Of a DNA stretch of 64,000 nt, positions 22,686-33,836 are shown one piece after another. The translations under genes were made by a program, and so were the position numbers. Below the pieces are notes generated by a model. The model saw nothing but the letters and a program-made list of their open reading frames with translations, did not search any database and was not told the DNA's origin. Origin of the DNA: Buchnera aphidicola (Aphis craccivora) (lineage in GTDB: Bacteria > Pseudomonadota > Gammaproteobacteria > Enterobacterales > Enterobacteriaceae); the NCBI RefSeq assembly GCF_005082145.1, contig NZ_CP034897.1, positions 434,001 to 498,000 on the forward strand, in the 5' to 3' direction. Position 1 is the stretch's first letter; each line of letters opens with the position of its first letter.

Positions 22686-22734
22686 ACATTAATATTTCAT
22701 AAATACTTATCAAAAGTAATTGAAATATTAATGT
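22686..22734. other. Long inverted repeat between cysH and cysG
   Basis: ACATTAATATTTC (22686-22698) is exactly complementary to GAAATATTAATGT (22722-22734), with an inner ACTT/AAGT pair in the loop. It fills the 149-base gap after cysH, the only sizeable gap inside the cys cluster. It could be a partial terminator or RNA-stabilising hairpin separating cysJIH from cysGDNC expression. There is no clear U tract. Confidence 0.4.
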
Positions 22735-22757
22735 GTAAAATTTAAATATTTTAAATT

Positions 22758-23498
22758 TTATTCTTTAGTATTATGTAGTCCGCATTCACGTTTTAAACCA
22801 AAAAAACGTGTTTCTTCTTCAAGCATGCCAGGTGTATGTTTCTTAGTAGTATGAACGTCTCCTACAGATATATAACCTTCTTTTATTAAAGGATGATTAT
22901 CTAAATTGTTATTTTTTATATATTGGTAAATTTCATGATTAGACCAATCTAAGATTGGAAGTATTTTAAATACTCCTTTTTGAATAGAAATATATGGTAA
23001 ATTACTTCTACTTTGAGATTGCTGATGACGTAGTCCGGCGAACCATGTTTGTACTGATAATGTTTTTAAAGCTAAATTCATTGGTTCTATTTTGTTTATT
23101 TTATTATATAAATCAATCCCTTTTAACCCTTGTTCCCATAATTTTCCATATCTTGCTTCTTGCCATGCTGGCGATATTTCTGATCGAAAAATTTTTAAAT
23201 TTAAATTTAATTTTTTTTTAATTGTATCAATAAAATGATATGTTTGAGGAAATAAATATCCGGTGTCAATTAATATAATTGGAATATTAGGTTCTTGTTT
23301 GACTATAAGATGCAATAATACAATTGATTGAACCCCAAAACTAGATGACATTACATGTATACCAGGTAGCTTCCTTAAAGCCCAAGATATACGCTCTTCA
23401 GCTGAATACTTTGATATTAGCATATTACATTCAGATAAAAGTTCTTTTTTTTTTGTCAAATCTAGAATATTTATATTTTTATAATCAAAATAAGACAT
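22758..23498 (-). CDS. cysH: Phosphoadenylylsulfate reductase
   Basis: Reduces PAPS to sulfite with thioredoxin. It is 246 aa (E. coli 244). The PP-loop-like [14 protein letters not shown], the TGYLFPQTY segment and the C-terminal catalytic cysteine motif RECGLH are present. A single such Cys and no extra Cys pairs indicate the 4Fe-4S-free, PAPS-using type, consistent with cysC being kept. It is 12 bases downstream of cysI. Confidence 0.97.
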   Translation of the reverse strand: MSYFDYKNINILDLTKKKELLSECNMLISKYSAEERISWALRKLPGIHVMSSSFGVQSIVLLHLIVKQEPNIPIILIDTGYLFPQTYHFIDTIKKKLNLNLKIFRSEISPAWQEARYGKLWEQGLKGIDLYNKINKIEPMNLALKTLSVQTWFAGLRHQQSQSRSNLPYISIQKGVFKILPILDWSNHEIYQYIKNNNLDNHPLIKEGYISVGDVHTTKKHTPGMLEEETRFFGLKRECGLHNTKE

Positions 23499-23510
23499 TT
23501 TTTCTCACTG

Positions 23511-25214
23511 TTAATTCCAAAAGTCATGAATAGGATTGATTACTTCTTTCACAATTTTTTTTCTAATAATAAAGTCGCCAAAATGTTCATTTTCTTTCCG
23601 ATAAATAGACCAATCTTTTATTAAAAATTCTAAATGTACTAAAATTTCTTTTTCTGTAATATTTTCTTTGTATATTTTCGGAATTCTAGTACCTATTCTG
23701 TTACCACCTATATATAAATTATATCTACCTATAGATTTCCCAATTAAACCAACTTCAGATAATAAAGATCTTCCACAACCATTTGGACATCCTGAGACAC
23801 GTAAAATAATTATTTCTTTTTCCATGCTATATTTTAACATGATATTTTCTACTTTAGTAATAAAAACAGGCAACATACGTTCTGCTTCTGCCATTGCTAA
23901 AGGACAAGTTGGAAAAGAAACACAAGCCATAGAATTTTCACGTAATTTGCTATTTGTTTTAATTAATCCATAAGATATAGCAATATTTTCAATTTTATTT
24001 TTATTTTCATTTGATATTTCTGAAATAATTATATTTTGATTGGATGTTAATCTAAAATTACCTTTATGAACAGTTGCAATTTTAAGCAATCCTGATTTTA
24101 ATAATTGATTATTATTATCACATATACGTCCATTCTCTACAAATATCGTTAAACTCCAATTGTTATTAATATCTTTTTTCCATCCTATTGAATCTCCTCT
24201 AGTGGTAAATAAATAAGAACGAATCGGTTCAAAAGTTATATTTGCTCTTTTTTCAACTTCTTTTTTAAATATTTTTAAACCTACATTTTGTATAGTATAT
24301 CTAGTTTTTGCATTTTTACGATTAGTACGATTACCCCAATCTCGTTGTATTGTAACTATAGCTTGAGCAACGGATAAAGTTTTATCAAGAGTAATATAAC
24401 CTAATTCTAATGCAAGAAAAGGCCAAGTTTGTTTATTTCCATGAGTAATTGATAATCCTCCTCCTATTAATACATTAAAACCTATTACTTTCTTATTTTC
24501 TATAATAGCTATAAAATTCATGTCATTTGCATATAAATCTACATCATTATGAGGAGGTATAACCACTGTTGTTTTAAATTTTCTTGGTAGATACGTTTTC
24601 CCAAGAATAGGTTCATGATCAGTACTAAAAACTTTTTTTTGATCTAACCAAATTTCTGCGTATGCTTTCGTATGAGGTAATAAATGATTAGAAATTTTTT
24701 GAGCCCACTCATAACATTCTTGATGAATTTTAGACTCCATAGGATCAGATGTACAAAGCACATTTCTATTAACATCGTTTGCAGTGCCTAAAGAATCTAA
24801 ACCTATTTTATGCAATATTTGATGAATATTTTTTAAGTTTTTTTTTAAAATACCATGTATTTGAAAAGTTTGACGATTAGTTAATCGAATAGTTTTATAT
24901 AATGTATTTTTGCTAACAAATGAATCAATTTTTAACCATTGTTCAGACGATATAACTCCACCAGGTAATCTACAGCGTAGCATCATAGCATGACGAGGTT
25001 CTAACTTTTGTTCATTACGTTCTATACGAAGATCGCGATCATCTTGTTGATACATACCATGAAATCGAATTAGCGAAAAATTATCTCCAGTAAAACCATT
25101 AGTAATTTCATTTTTTAAATCATCAGAAATAGTTCCTCGAAGATAGTTGCTATTTTCTTTAATATGTTCTTCTTTAGTAAGAGTCAAAGACGATTTATTA
25201 AAATTTTTTGTCAT
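23511..25214 (-). CDS. cysI: Sulfite reductase hemoprotein subunit
   Basis: Reduces sulfite to sulfide using siroheme and a 4Fe-4S cluster. It is 567 aa (E. coli 570). The four cluster/heme cysteines appear in [17 protein letters not shown] and [17 protein letters not shown]. The N-terminal [14 protein letters not shown] and the siroheme-binding basic region [12 protein letters not shown] are intact. Its ATG shares one base with the cysJ stop (TAATG), which indicates translational coupling. Confidence 0.98.
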   Translation of the reverse strand: MTKNFNKSSLTLTKEEHIKENSNYLRGTISDDLKNEITNGFTGDNFSLIRFHGMYQQDDRDLRIERNEQKLEPRHAMMLRCRLPGGVISSEQWLKIDSFVSKNTLYKTIRLTNRQTFQIHGILKKNLKNIHQILHKIGLDSLGTANDVNRNVLCTSDPMESKIHQECYEWAQKISNHLLPHTKAYAEIWLDQKKVFSTDHEPILGKTYLPRKFKTTVVIPPHNDVDLYANDMNFIAIIENKKVIGFNVLIGGGLSITHGNKQTWPFLALELGYITLDKTLSVAQAIVTIQRDWGNRTNRKNAKTRYTIQNVGLKIFKKEVEKRANITFEPIRSYLFTTRGDSIGWKKDINNNWSLTIFVENGRICDNNNQLLKSGLLKIATVHKGNFRLTSNQNIIISEISNENKNKIENIAISYGLIKTNSKLRENSMACVSFPTCPLAMAEAERMLPVFITKVENIMLKYSMEKEIIILRVSGCPNGCGRSLLSEVGLIGKSIGRYNLYIGGNRIGTRIPKIYKENITEKEILVHLEFLIKDWSIYRKENEHFGDFIIRKKIVKEVINPIHDFWN

Positions 25215-27028
25215 TAATATACATCCCTTTGATAACGTTTATTTAAACGTAAATTATTTAAAAATTCATTTGAATTTTCTATACTCATATTTCCATTTTT
25301 GCTTATAATACATAATAAAGCTTCTTCAACATCTTTTGCCATTTTAGAAGCATTTCCACATATATATATGTGTGCATTTTCTTCTATCCAATCCCATATT
25401 TCTTGTCCATTTTCTCTTATTTTATCTTGTATATATATTTTTTTTTCTTGATCTCTTGACCATGCTAAAGTCATTTTAGTAAGAAGCCCGTTTTTTAAAT
25501 AGTTTTGCCATTCTATTTGATATAAGAAGTCTTCAGTAAAATTAGGATTACCAAAAAAAATCCAATTTTTCCCAGTAGCACCATCATTGTCTCGTTGTTG
25601 CATAAATGATCGATATGGAGCTATACCAGTTCCTGATCCAATCATAATAATTGGTGTTTTTGTATTTTTCGGTAATCGAAAATTATTATTTTTCTCAATA
25701 AAAATTTTTACTGGATCATTAATATTTAATAACTCTGATAAATAACCTGATGCTCCGCCTAAATGTAAACAATTAGATATAATTTTTTTAACAACACCAA
25801 CTGTAATGTGAACTTCATCATTAGTTTCGGATTGAGATGAAGAGATAGAATATAATCTAGGAGTTAAAGGACGTAAAATATCAATAAATGCTTGAGAAGA
25901 AATTTTTTTAGGATAATCACTAATCATATTAACTAAAGGAGTATTTTTTACATAATTTGATAATTCTTCATCATTCAATATTATTTCTTTTAAAAATTTA
26001 TTTTTTGTAATATCAGCATATTTCTTTACAAGATTCTTAGTATTATTAGTTAACTCAAAATGATTTTTTAAAGCATCAGAAATATTTATATTTTTATTTT
26101 TAATTTTAATTATATCAGATGTATTTATAGATAATAATTTTAATATCTTTTTTACTAAATCTTCACTATTTTGATACCATACACCAAGTGCATCACCAGG
26201 TGTGTATTTAAGATTTAAATCACTAATATTTAACTCAATATGACGAACATCTTTAATTGAATTTCGACCAGTAATTTTTTGATTAGTTAATATAGTTGCT
26301 GTAGCAGGATTATATTTCGTATATATATTAATATTATCAGAAAAAAAATCTTTTTTTGAAAAGTTAGACGTAGAACAGGATATATCTATTTTATTAATTA
26401 ATACTAATAATTCTTTAGACCATTTAATATAATCATCTTCATATTCAATATCAACATCTAATCGATTAAGTAGTTTTTTGCCTCCTAATTCATTAAATCT
26501 TTTATCAAAATCTTTTCCAGCTTGACAAAATAAATCATAAGAACTATCTCCTAATGAAAAAACACTGTATTTAAGATCATTTAATTTAGGAGCTCTTTTT
26601 GACATAATAAATTTATATAAAGACAAAGCTTCTTCAGGAGGCTCGCCTTCACCTTGAGTAGAAATTATTAATATTAAAAATTTTTCATCTTTTATTTTTT
26701 TAAAATTATAATCAGAAGCACTAATTAAATAACTTTGTTTATTATTATCATTTAAATATTTGTTAAGACGTTCTGCAAGTGATCGCGCATTACCAGTTTG
26801 AGAAGCTGATATAATTGTAATAGTTGGGCTATCTATTTTTTTTTGCTCTGAAGATAAAATATTTTTATTTTTTTTAAAATTAGAATAATCTTGATTAGAT
26901 AAATGCCAAAAATAACCCGAAAGCCAAGCAAATTGAATATTAGAGCAATTTTTTTCAAATTTTTTTAAAAGATCTATTTGCTCTAAGCTTAATGGAAACA
27001 TAGAATCAAAAGGATTTTTATTATTCAT
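25214..27028 (-). CDS. cysJ: Sulfite reductase flavoprotein subunit
   Basis: NADPH-dependent FMN/FAD reductase that supplies electrons to CysI. It is 604 aa (E. coli 599). The flavodoxin-like domain (about residues 70-215) has [15 protein letters not shown] and [12 protein letters not shown]. The FAD domain has [11 protein letters not shown], the NADPH domain has [16 protein letters not shown], and the protein ends RYQRDVY exactly as in E. coli. It heads the minus-strand run cysJIH-G-DNC. The upstream side borders the mutS remnant; I cannot pick out a convincing promoter or CysB site. Confidence 0.98.
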   Translation of the reverse strand: MNNKNPFDSMFPLSLEQIDLLKKFEKNCSNIQFAWLSGYFWHLSNQDYSNFKKNKNILSSEQKKIDSPTITIISASQTGNARSLAERLNKYLNDNNKQSYLISASDYNFKKIKDEKFLILIISTQGEGEPPEEALSLYKFIMSKRAPKLNDLKYSVFSLGDSSYDLFCQAGKDFDKRFNELGGKKLLNRLDVDIEYEDDYIKWSKELLVLINKIDISCSTSNFSKKDFFSDNINIYTKYNPATATILTNQKITGRNSIKDVRHIELNISDLNLKYTPGDALGVWYQNSEDLVKKILKLLSINTSDIIKIKNKNINISDALKNHFELTNNTKNLVKKYADITKNKFLKEIILNDEELSNYVKNTPLVNMISDYPKKISSQAFIDILRPLTPRLYSISSSQSETNDEVHITVGVVKKIISNCLHLGGASGYLSELLNINDPVKIFIEKNNNFRLPKNTKTPIIMIGSGTGIAPYRSFMQQRDNDGATGKNWIFFGNPNFTEDFLYQIEWQNYLKNGLLTKMTLAWSRDQEKKIYIQDKIRENGQEIWDWIEENAHIYICGNASKMAKDVEEALLCIISKNGNMSIENSNEFLNNLRLNKRYQRDVY

Positions 27029-27245
27029 TATACTAAATACCTAAATTTCATTAAATTAAAATTAAATATAACTAATTTAATATAATTTACAGAAATTATT
27101 AATTTTTAGCTACTAATAAAAAAATCAAAATTTGTATATAAAAAATAAAATTATATTATTTATTATTGTTTAATATATTAGAAAATATAAAATAATAATC
27201 TATTTACTTTTTTATTCAATTAATTTTATTTATGTTTTTATTACT

Positions 27246-29333
27246 TCATATTGGAATTCTAGATAATGAAGGTACTAACACAAATAGTTTGTTTGATATT
27301 CCATGTTCAATTTGATATAAAAACTATATTATTTTGATATTCGATGATATAAAAATAAATATTTTGTATATATTTATAAAATAATTCTAATTTTTTAAGT
27401 TCCACAAATAATTTAAAAATAACACCATAGATTTATTTTTAGAAATAAGGTAATTAGAACCTGTTTAAACTAAAATGAATTTGTTATTATTAGATGCATA
27501 AATTTATACCAGATCATCAATTAAAACTAAACTGAAAAAAATTAAATCATTATAAAATCTTATCAATTTGAGTTAATAAAAATATATTTCGAAAAAATAA
27601 AACTACCTATATATGACATTGTTGCGATAATAATCTACTTGTTTCATATAAGTTGCTTTTACCAATTATATTAATTCTAAAAATAAGTAAAATTCGTTTA
27701 TTTAGAAACAATAAAATATAGTTTTTATAAAACAGATTCATTAAATAATGTTTATAAAAAGAATACTAACTATCTAATAAAAAAATATTTTTATTTAAAA
27801 TAAAAAACAGTTTGATAATATTAAATAGTTTTAAATATAATCTTTTTGTAAAAGTGAATATTAAAATTTTAAATGAATAACTTTTTATTCATACTATTTT
27901 AGTAATAAAATATTATTAACGTTTATATTTTTTAAATTTTATATTTTAATATAATAATTTGAAATTAATACAGCACGACGTTTGAAAACTTAAATAGTAC
28001 TCAATAATAAATATTATTATAATCTACTTTGAATGATTCAATTATTAATTTTTATCTTCAATTTAAAAATTTTGTAAATAATTTTTCGAATTTTCTTTTG
28101 AAAAACTTAAATTATCAAATTCTTTATTATAAAAATATACTACTACATTTCACCCTTGAAGAGACATAGAAACTTTTATATTAATAGATTTTTTTAAAAA
28201 TATTTTTATTGTACTTAAATTTCCAATTTTTAAATGTAATTTTTCAATGTTTTTACAGTTTATTTTTAGTTTTATATGTAAATGAGAAATTATTTTTAAT
28301 TATTGAACGAAATTTTGTAAAATATCTAGGTAAATCAGCGTGTACAATTAATCTTAAACATATTTTTCTAATTCACTAATTTAGTATATAATACTTTGAT
28401 TTTCTTCATAAGATGACTTTTAAAAAATCTAATCATTTTTTAACTATTCTTAACTAATTTATAATTTTTAATGGATATATTAACCATCTATTTAGGAATC
28501 TTTTAACTATAAATGTTACTGCTTTATTTAATACATAAAATAAAGCATTATGATTTTCTCTAAAATATTTTAAATAATTTTAAAACTTTTACGAACACTG
28601 AATTTTATAAAAATATTATTTTTTATATAATTAAGTTTTATTTCTTAATGTAAGGAAAAAGATACACATGTATTAATTTAATGCGCTTTAATAAATATTC
28701 ATTAAGACCTATAATAAATAATTTTTAATACTAAATCTTAAAATAAACGTTTTAAATTATAAATTTAATAACTTATACGAACTATATAAATCAAAATTTG
28801 ATATCAAACAACCGCATAAGCAACGGTTTTTTGAAATTAATTAAGAACCCTTAAAATTATCTAGATACAATAATTTTTTTGGATTCATATGCTTAATCTT
28901 TTAAAGCAAATAGCTTACAATCTAACATTTAAAAAAATTAAAAAACCTAAAAAAATCCAAAATAGCATATTCAAATTTATTTTTTCTAAATTAATCTAAT
29001 AAAATTATCTTATTATCTTCAAAAACTTCATCTATAATAACGCAAAGATTGATAGTTCAAAGTAATAGATTCTCTTAATTTCATAGCTTAGAAAGATAAC
29101 ATTCTGCAATATAAAATAAAATTTTGACTATTTGGTATAATGTTTTTATTTAAATAGCGTTTTTATTAATGTGATTTTTAAAAATTTAAAAATACGTTGT
29201 GTATTATCATAAAATAATTCATAAAAACCACCTATTTGTTAAAAAAATCACATATTAGGATATTTTGATTTTAATAAAAACATTGTTTTATCATTAGAAT
29301 ATGAATATTATTTTTATAAAGTAATTTTTTCAT
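27246..29333 (-). pseudogene. mutS: Decayed mutS (DNA mismatch repair ATPase)
   Basis: No open frame of useful size exists here, but the minus strand read in shifting frames follows MutS in order. ATG at 29331-29333 gives MKKLLYKNNIHILMIK (E. coli AHTPMMQQ region). At 29238-29158, QIGGFYELFYDNTQRIFKFL matches MGDFYELFYDDAKRASQLL. Near 28560-28465, ENHNALFYVLNKAVTFIVKR and then FLNRWLIYPLK match AENTLASVLD...LKRWLHMPV. Near 28240-28120, IGNLSTIKIFLKKSINIKV matches the AELRDLLERAIIDTPPV part. At 27701-27609, NKRILLI...IGKSNLYETSR is the ruined Walker A (RMLIITGPNMGGKSTYMRQ). Near 27360-27246, FYIIEYQNNIVFISN and VPSLSRIPI match HLDALEHGDTIAFMHS and LAGVPKEVI. Many stops and frameshifts make it dead. 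The flanks 27029-27245 and 29334-29496 show nothing I can name. Confidence 0.88.
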
Positions 29334-29496
29334 TATTTGATATTTAATTAATCTTAAAATTATTTAAAATGCGTCTTGATTTAAAAAAAAATATTAAGTT
29401 AAACTATTTAATATTATATAAAAATATTGTTTTTAAATAAATTCTTTTAAATAATATTTATTTTTCTAAGAATTAAAAAATAAATTTGGATCAAAA

Positions 29497-30135
29497 ATGA
29501 AAAAAATATTAATTTTTTTATGTAGTATATTTTTTTCTTATACTACTTTGGCTTTAGAATTTACTAATACGAAAGAATACAACATAAGAAAAAAATATAT
29601 TTCTAATACTCCTAAAATAATGCAATTTTTTTCTTTTTTGTGCCCATATTGTTATGAACTTGAAAAAACATATGATATTAGAAATTTAGTACGAAAAAAA
29701 ATAAATAAAAATATAAGTATAAAAACATATCATGTTAATTTTATAGGAGGAGAACTCGGAAAAACATTAACAAAAATATGGATAATTGCAGAGCAAATGG
29801 GTGTTGAAGAAAAAATAATAATCCCTATTTTCAAAGGAATTCAAGAAACTCATACGCTAAAAAATATTGATAATATTAAAAGTATATTTTTAGAAAAAAC
29901 AGGAATAAGTCTAGAAAAATATAATCAATTTTGGAATAGCTTTGTTATAAAGATATTAATTCAAAAAAATAATAATGATGTAAAAAAAACACAATTAAGT
30001 TATGTTCCGGCTATATTAATAAATGGAAAATATACAATTGAATATTCTCAATTAGAAATGCTTTTTAAAAAAAATTTTTCAAAAAAATATATAGAATTAA
30101 TTAAATTTTTATTATTAATAAATAATAAAAATTAA
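29497..30135 (+). CDS. dsbA: Thiol:disulfide interchange protein DsbA
   Basis: Periplasmic oxidase that introduces disulfides into exported proteins. It is 212 aa (E. coli 208) with an N-terminal signal peptide of about 20 residues (MKKILIFLCSIFFSYTTLAL). The active site is C49-P50-Y51-C52 in FFSFLCPYCYELEK, and a cis-Pro segment SYVPAIL lies near residue 168. The usual DsbA motif is CPHC; Tyr in place of His is notable because that His helps make DsbA strongly oxidising in E. coli. DsbB is not in the window. Confidence 0.92.
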   Translation: MKKILIFLCSIFFSYTTLALEFTNTKEYNIRKKYISNTPKIMQFFSFLCPYCYELEKTYDIRNLVRKKINKNISIKTYHVNFIGGELGKTLTKIWIIAEQMGVEEKIIIPIFKGIQETHTLKNIDNIKSIFLEKTGISLEKYNQFWNSFVIKILIQKNNNDVKKTQLSYVPAILINGKYTIEYSQLEMLFKKNFSKKYIELIKFLLLINNKN

Positions 30136-30180
30136 AATTATATTTTTAATAAAATTCTTAAAAACTAATAAGATAAAAAA

Positions 30181-31056
30181 ATGTATTATATAAAAAAGAA
30201 ACCGGTAATTATAATAGATGGAACTTTGTATTTATATCGATCGTATTTTACTTTCCAATATTTTAAAAACGATCAAGAAAATCCATATGGAGCTATATAT
30301 GGTATGTTAAAAACAATAAAAAATATTTTAGTCAAATACTATAATTCTAAAAAAATTATTATTATATTTGATTCATCTAAAAAAACCTTTAGAAATAAAA
30401 TATTTACCGAATATAAAAACAATAGACCTAAAATGCCTAACGCACTTTATGTTCAAATACAACCTCTTTTTCATATATTAAAAGAAATTGGCATTAAAAC
30501 TTTAAGTATTCCTGGAATAGAAGCAGATGATATTATTGGCAGTTTTGCGCATAAAGTTGAGAAATCTGGAGAACAAGTATTAATAGTAAGTCATGATAAA
30601 GACATGATACAACTTGTAACAAATAATATTAATATATTAAATATAAGTAATAATGAAATTATCACCCCAAAAAAAATACAAGAAAAATATGGAATTTATC
30701 CTCAAGAATTTATTGATCTTTTAGCACTTATGGGAGACAAATCTGACAATATTCCAGGAGTTCCCAAAATAGGCATAAAAACTGCTTTATTTTTACTTCA
30801 AAAATTTTCAAATATTCAAAATATTTATAATAATCTTGAAAAAGTGCAACTTTTATCTTTAAGAAATGCTAAAAATGTTTCAAATCAATTAAAAACATAT
30901 AAAAATATTGCTTTTCTTTCATATAAATTAGCTCAAATAAAATTAGATATTCCTATATATGTAAATTCTAATGATATTATTTTAAAAAAAATATGTTTTG
31001 AAAAATTATCTAGCATGATTGAAAAATATAATATTAAACAAAAAAAATATTTATAA
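30181..31056 (+). CDS. polA: DNA polymerase I, 5'-3' exonuclease domain only
   Basis: 291 aa covering only the N-terminal 5'-nuclease of Pol I (E. coli PolA is 928 aa). Metal-binding and helix-hairpin-helix motifs are intact: IIDGTLYLYRSYF, GIEADDIIGSFAHKVE, VSHDKDMIQLV, then LMGDKSDNIPGVPKIGIKTA. No polymerase or proofreading domain follows; engB ends only 22 bases downstream on the other strand. It should still remove RNA primers and flaps. A short polA of this kind is the known state in Buchnera, so this is not a local truncation. Confidence 0.95.
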   Translation: MYYIKKKPVIIIDGTLYLYRSYFTFQYFKNDQENPYGAIYGMLKTIKNILVKYYNSKKIIIIFDSSKKTFRNKIFTEYKNNRPKMPNALYVQIQPLFHILKEIGIKTLSIPGIEADDIIGSFAHKVEKSGEQVLIVSHDKDMIQLVTNNINILNISNNEIITPKKIQEKYGIYPQEFIDLLALMGDKSDNIPGVPKIGIKTALFLLQKFSNIQNIYNNLEKVQLLSLRNAKNVSNQLKTYKNIAFLSYKLAQIKLDIPIYVNSNDIILKKICFEKLSSMIEKYNIKQKKYL

Positions 31057-31078
31057 AAAGTTATTTTTAATTTAAAAA

Positions 31079-31684
31079 TTATAGATTTTCTCTATACCAA
31101 ATGCTTAATTGAGATTGCAATTTTTTAACACCTATTTTCTTAAACGATGAAAATAATTCAACATGTATTTCTTCTAAAAAAACTTTTAACTTTTTATGCA
31201 CAATCTGAAATTGTGTTTTCTGTTGGCTTAATGTAAGCTTGTCACATTTAGTTAATAGTACAAAAATAGGTATGTTCTGGTCTAAGGCTATATTAATAAT
31301 ATATTGATCATAAACTTTTAAAGGATGTCTAATATCCATTAAAAACACTAAACCTTTTAAAGGTTTTCTTTTTCTTAAATAACTATATATTAATTTTTCC
31401 CATTTTAATTTAATTGATATTGGACATTTAGCGTAACCATAACCAGGAAGATCAACTATTCTAAAATTAGAAATAACTTGAAAAAAATTAATTAACTGAG
31501 TACAACCAGGTGTTTTACTACATCTAGCTAATTTTTTTTGATTTGTTAAAGAATTAATGGCGCTAGATTTTCCTGAATTAGAATATCCAATAAAAGCGAT
31601 TTCAATACCATATTCAATATTTATATCAGAAATTTTAGAAACACTTTTTAAAAAAAAAGTTCTATTATAATTTATAATACTCAA
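31079..31684 (-). CDS. engB: Ribosome biogenesis GTPase EngB (YihA/YsxC)
   Basis: Essential GTPase for large-subunit assembly. It is 201 aa (E. coli 210). G1 is GYSNSGKSSAINSL, G3 is VDLPGYGYA, G4 is TKCDK. The start appears to be TTG at 31682-31684 with AAGG upstream, giving MSIINYNRTFFLKS to match E. coli MTNLNYQQTHFVMS. It is convergent with polA. Confidence 0.95.
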   Translation of the reverse strand: MSIINYNRTFFLKSVSKISDINIEYGIEIAFIGYSNSGKSSAINSLTNQKKLARCSKTPGCTQLINFFQVISNFRIVDLPGYGYAKCPISIKLKWEKLIYSYLRKRKPLKGLVFLMDIRHPLKVYDQYIINIALDQNIPIFVLLTKCDKLTLSQQKTQFQIVHKKLKVFLEEIHVELFSSFKKIGVKKLQSQLSIWYRENL

Positions 31685-31858
31685 AATTTAACCTTAACTT
31701 TTAAAATTAAAATTTATTAAAAACATTATATTTATACACTAAAAAATATATTTTTAGTATTAAAAGTTATCCTCAAAATTTAATCTTTTCTAATACTTTA
31801 TTCAAAAAATCTAAATTATATGTAAATATTTTAAAAATAAAATTTTCAAGGAAAAAAA

Positions 31859-33688
31859 ATGCATCAAAAAATAAGAAATATTGCAATTATAGCACATGTT
31901 GACCACGGAAAAACCACATTAGTTGATCAGCTATTGCAGCAATCAGGTACTTTTAAAAAACATGAAGAAAAAACTGAACGTATTATGGATTCTAATGATT
32001 TAGAAAAAGAACGAGGCATTACAATATTATCTAAAAATACTTCAATAAAATGGAAAGAATATAAAATAAATATTGTAGACACACCTGGTCATGCGGATTT
32101 TGGAGGCGAAGTAGAACGAGTAATGTCTATGGTAGACTCAGTTCTATTAGTAGTAGATGCTTTAGATGGTCCAATGCCACAAACACGATTTGTTACTCAA
32201 AAAGCTTTTAAATATGGTCTTAATCCTATTGTGGTAATTAATAAAATTGATCGAAAGAATTCTCGTCCTAATTGGGTTGTAGATCAAGTATTTGATTTAT
32301 TTGTAAATCTTAATGCTAATGATTCGCAACTTGATTTTCCTATTATTTATACTTCTGCAATTTTAGGAACTTCAGGCGTTGATTATCTAAAATTAGAAAA
32401 AAATATGACACCTCTATATGAGGCGATTATTAAATATGTACCTGCTCCTAATGTAAATCCAAACGAAAAATTTCAAATGCAAATTTCACAACTTGATTAT
32501 GATAATTATTTAGGATTAATTGGAGTTGGTAAAGTCAAACAAGGACATATAAAAAATAATGAATTAGTAACTATCATTGATCACTTAGGCAATCATAAAA
32601 ACGGAAAAATTAGTAAGGTGCTAAATTATTTTGGAATAAAACGAATAGAAGTAGATAAAGGTGAAGCTGGCGATATCATTGCTATTACAGGTATCAATAA
32701 ATTAAATATTTCTGATACAATTTGTCATCCAGAAAATTTAAAACCTTTACCAATATTAAATATTGATCAACCTACAGTAAATATGTTTTTTTCAGTTAAT
32801 ACATCTCCTTTTTCTGGAAAAGAAGGAAAATATATTACATCTCGTCAAATATTAGAAAGATTAAAAAAAGAAACCATGCATAACGTTGCTTTACAAATAA
32901 AAGAAACAAAAGATGCTAATATTTTTTCCGTATCTGGACGAGGTGAGTTACATTTATCTATATTAATTGAAAATATGCGACGTGAAGGATTTGAATTACA
33001 AGTATCTCGTCCAAAAATTATTTTTAGGAAAATAAATGATATTATACAAGAACCTTTTGAATATTTAACATTAGATATTGAAGAGAAACATCAAGGAAAC
33101 ATTATGCGATTTATAGGAGAAAGAAAAGGTGAATTAAAAAATATGGTCATAGACCCAAATAAAAGAGTACGTCTTGAATATATTTTATCAAGTAGAGCAC
33201 TAATAGGGTTTCGTTCTGAATTTATGAGTATAACTTCAGGAACTGGAACATGTTGCGCATCTTTTAGTCATTATGAAAAAAACCAAAAAAATGAAATTGG
33301 ACAAAGAAAAAATGGTGTTTTAATTTCAAATGGACAAGGAATAGCTGTAGGATTTGCGTTATTTAATCTACAAGAAAGAGGAAAATTATTTTTAGGACAC
33401 GGTGCTGAAGTATACGAAGGTCAAATAATAGGGCTTCATAATCGCTCTAATGACTTGACTGTAAATTGCTTAACAGGAAAAAAACTAACTAATATGAGAG
33501 CTTCAGGAACTGATGAAGCTATAGTTTTAACAACTTATAAAAAATTTAGTTTAGAGGAAGCATTATCATTTATTAACGATGATGAATTAGTAGAAATTAC
33601 ACCGAGTTCAATACGTTTACGTAAACGATATTTAAAAGAAAGCGAACGAAAAAAATTTAATCGAAATAAAAACAATTTAATTAATTAA
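31859..33688 (+). CDS. typA: Translational GTPase TypA/BipA
   Basis: EF-G-like ribosome-binding GTPase involved in 50S assembly under stress. It is 609 aa (E. coli 607). G1 [15 protein letters not shown], switch [17 protein letters not shown] and G4 NKIDRKNSR are intact, as is the C-terminal [14 protein letters not shown]. An AAGGA-type ribosome binding site lies just before the ATG. Confidence 0.98.
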   Translation: MHQKIRNIAIIAHVDHGKTTLVDQLLQQSGTFKKHEEKTERIMDSNDLEKERGITILSKNTSIKWKEYKINIVDTPGHADFGGEVERVMSMVDSVLLVVDALDGPMPQTRFVTQKAFKYGLNPIVVINKIDRKNSRPNWVVDQVFDLFVNLNANDSQLDFPIIYTSAILGTSGVDYLKLEKNMTPLYEAIIKYVPAPNVNPNEKFQMQISQLDYDNYLGLIGVGKVKQGHIKNNELVTIIDHLGNHKNGKISKVLNYFGIKRIEVDKGEAGDIIAITGINKLNISDTICHPENLKPLPILNIDQPTVNMFFSVNTSPFSGKEGKYITSRQILERLKKETMHNVALQIKETKDANIFSVSGRGELHLSILIENMRREGFELQVSRPKIIFRKINDIIQEPFEYLTLDIEEKHQGNIMRFIGERKGELKNMVIDPNKRVRLEYILSSRALIGFRSEFMSITSGTGTCCASFSHYEKNQKNEIGQRKNGVLISNGQGIAVGFALFNLQERGKLFLGHGAEVYEGQIIGLHNRSNDLTVNCLTGKKLTNMRASGTDEAIVLTTYKKFSLEEALSFINDDELVEITPSSIRLRKRYLKESERKKFNRNKNNLIN

Positions 33689-33716
33689 AATATTAAATTT
33701 TAAAAATTTTTATTAA

Positions 33717-33751
33717 TTATATAATTCTATTTTATCAATAGAATTATATAA
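33717..33751. terminator. Perfect 15-bp hairpin between convergent typA and gmk
   Basis: TTATATAATTCTATT (33717-33731) is exactly complementary to AATAGAATTATATAA (33737-33751) with a 5-base loop. It sits centrally in the 148-base convergent gap. Its symmetry suits a bidirectional 3' end signal; neither side has a long uninterrupted U tract. Confidence 0.5.
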
Positions 33752-33836
33752 ATAATTTTAAAATAAAATACATTTATATTATTAAAATGTAAAAATAATC
33801 TAAAAATTGTTTTTTAAATAAATCATTTTTATAAAA

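Noticed and set aside
23668-23973. A 101-codon plus-strand open frame inside cysI
   Set aside because: Mirrors the cysteine-rich, codon-constrained siroheme/iron-sulfur segment of cysI on the opposite strand; no independent support.
28120-28300. Minus-strand beta-rich fragment (IGNLSTIKIFLKKSINIKV) first read as a TamB/AsmA-like remnant
   Set aside because: Once MutS fragments were recognised on both sides, the same peptide aligned better with the MutS connector region (LRDLLERAIIDTPPV), in the right order and distance.
28810-28832. AACCG...CGGTTTTTT looks like a plus-strand intrinsic terminator in the gene desert
   Set aside because: It lies inside the decayed mutS, with no plus-strand gene upstream to terminate. 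The 5-bp stem is most likely chance in ruined coding DNA.
30181-31056. polA as a recent truncation or pseudogene
   Set aside because: The 5'-nuclease domain is complete and no polymerase remnant follows; a short polA is the known Buchnera state.
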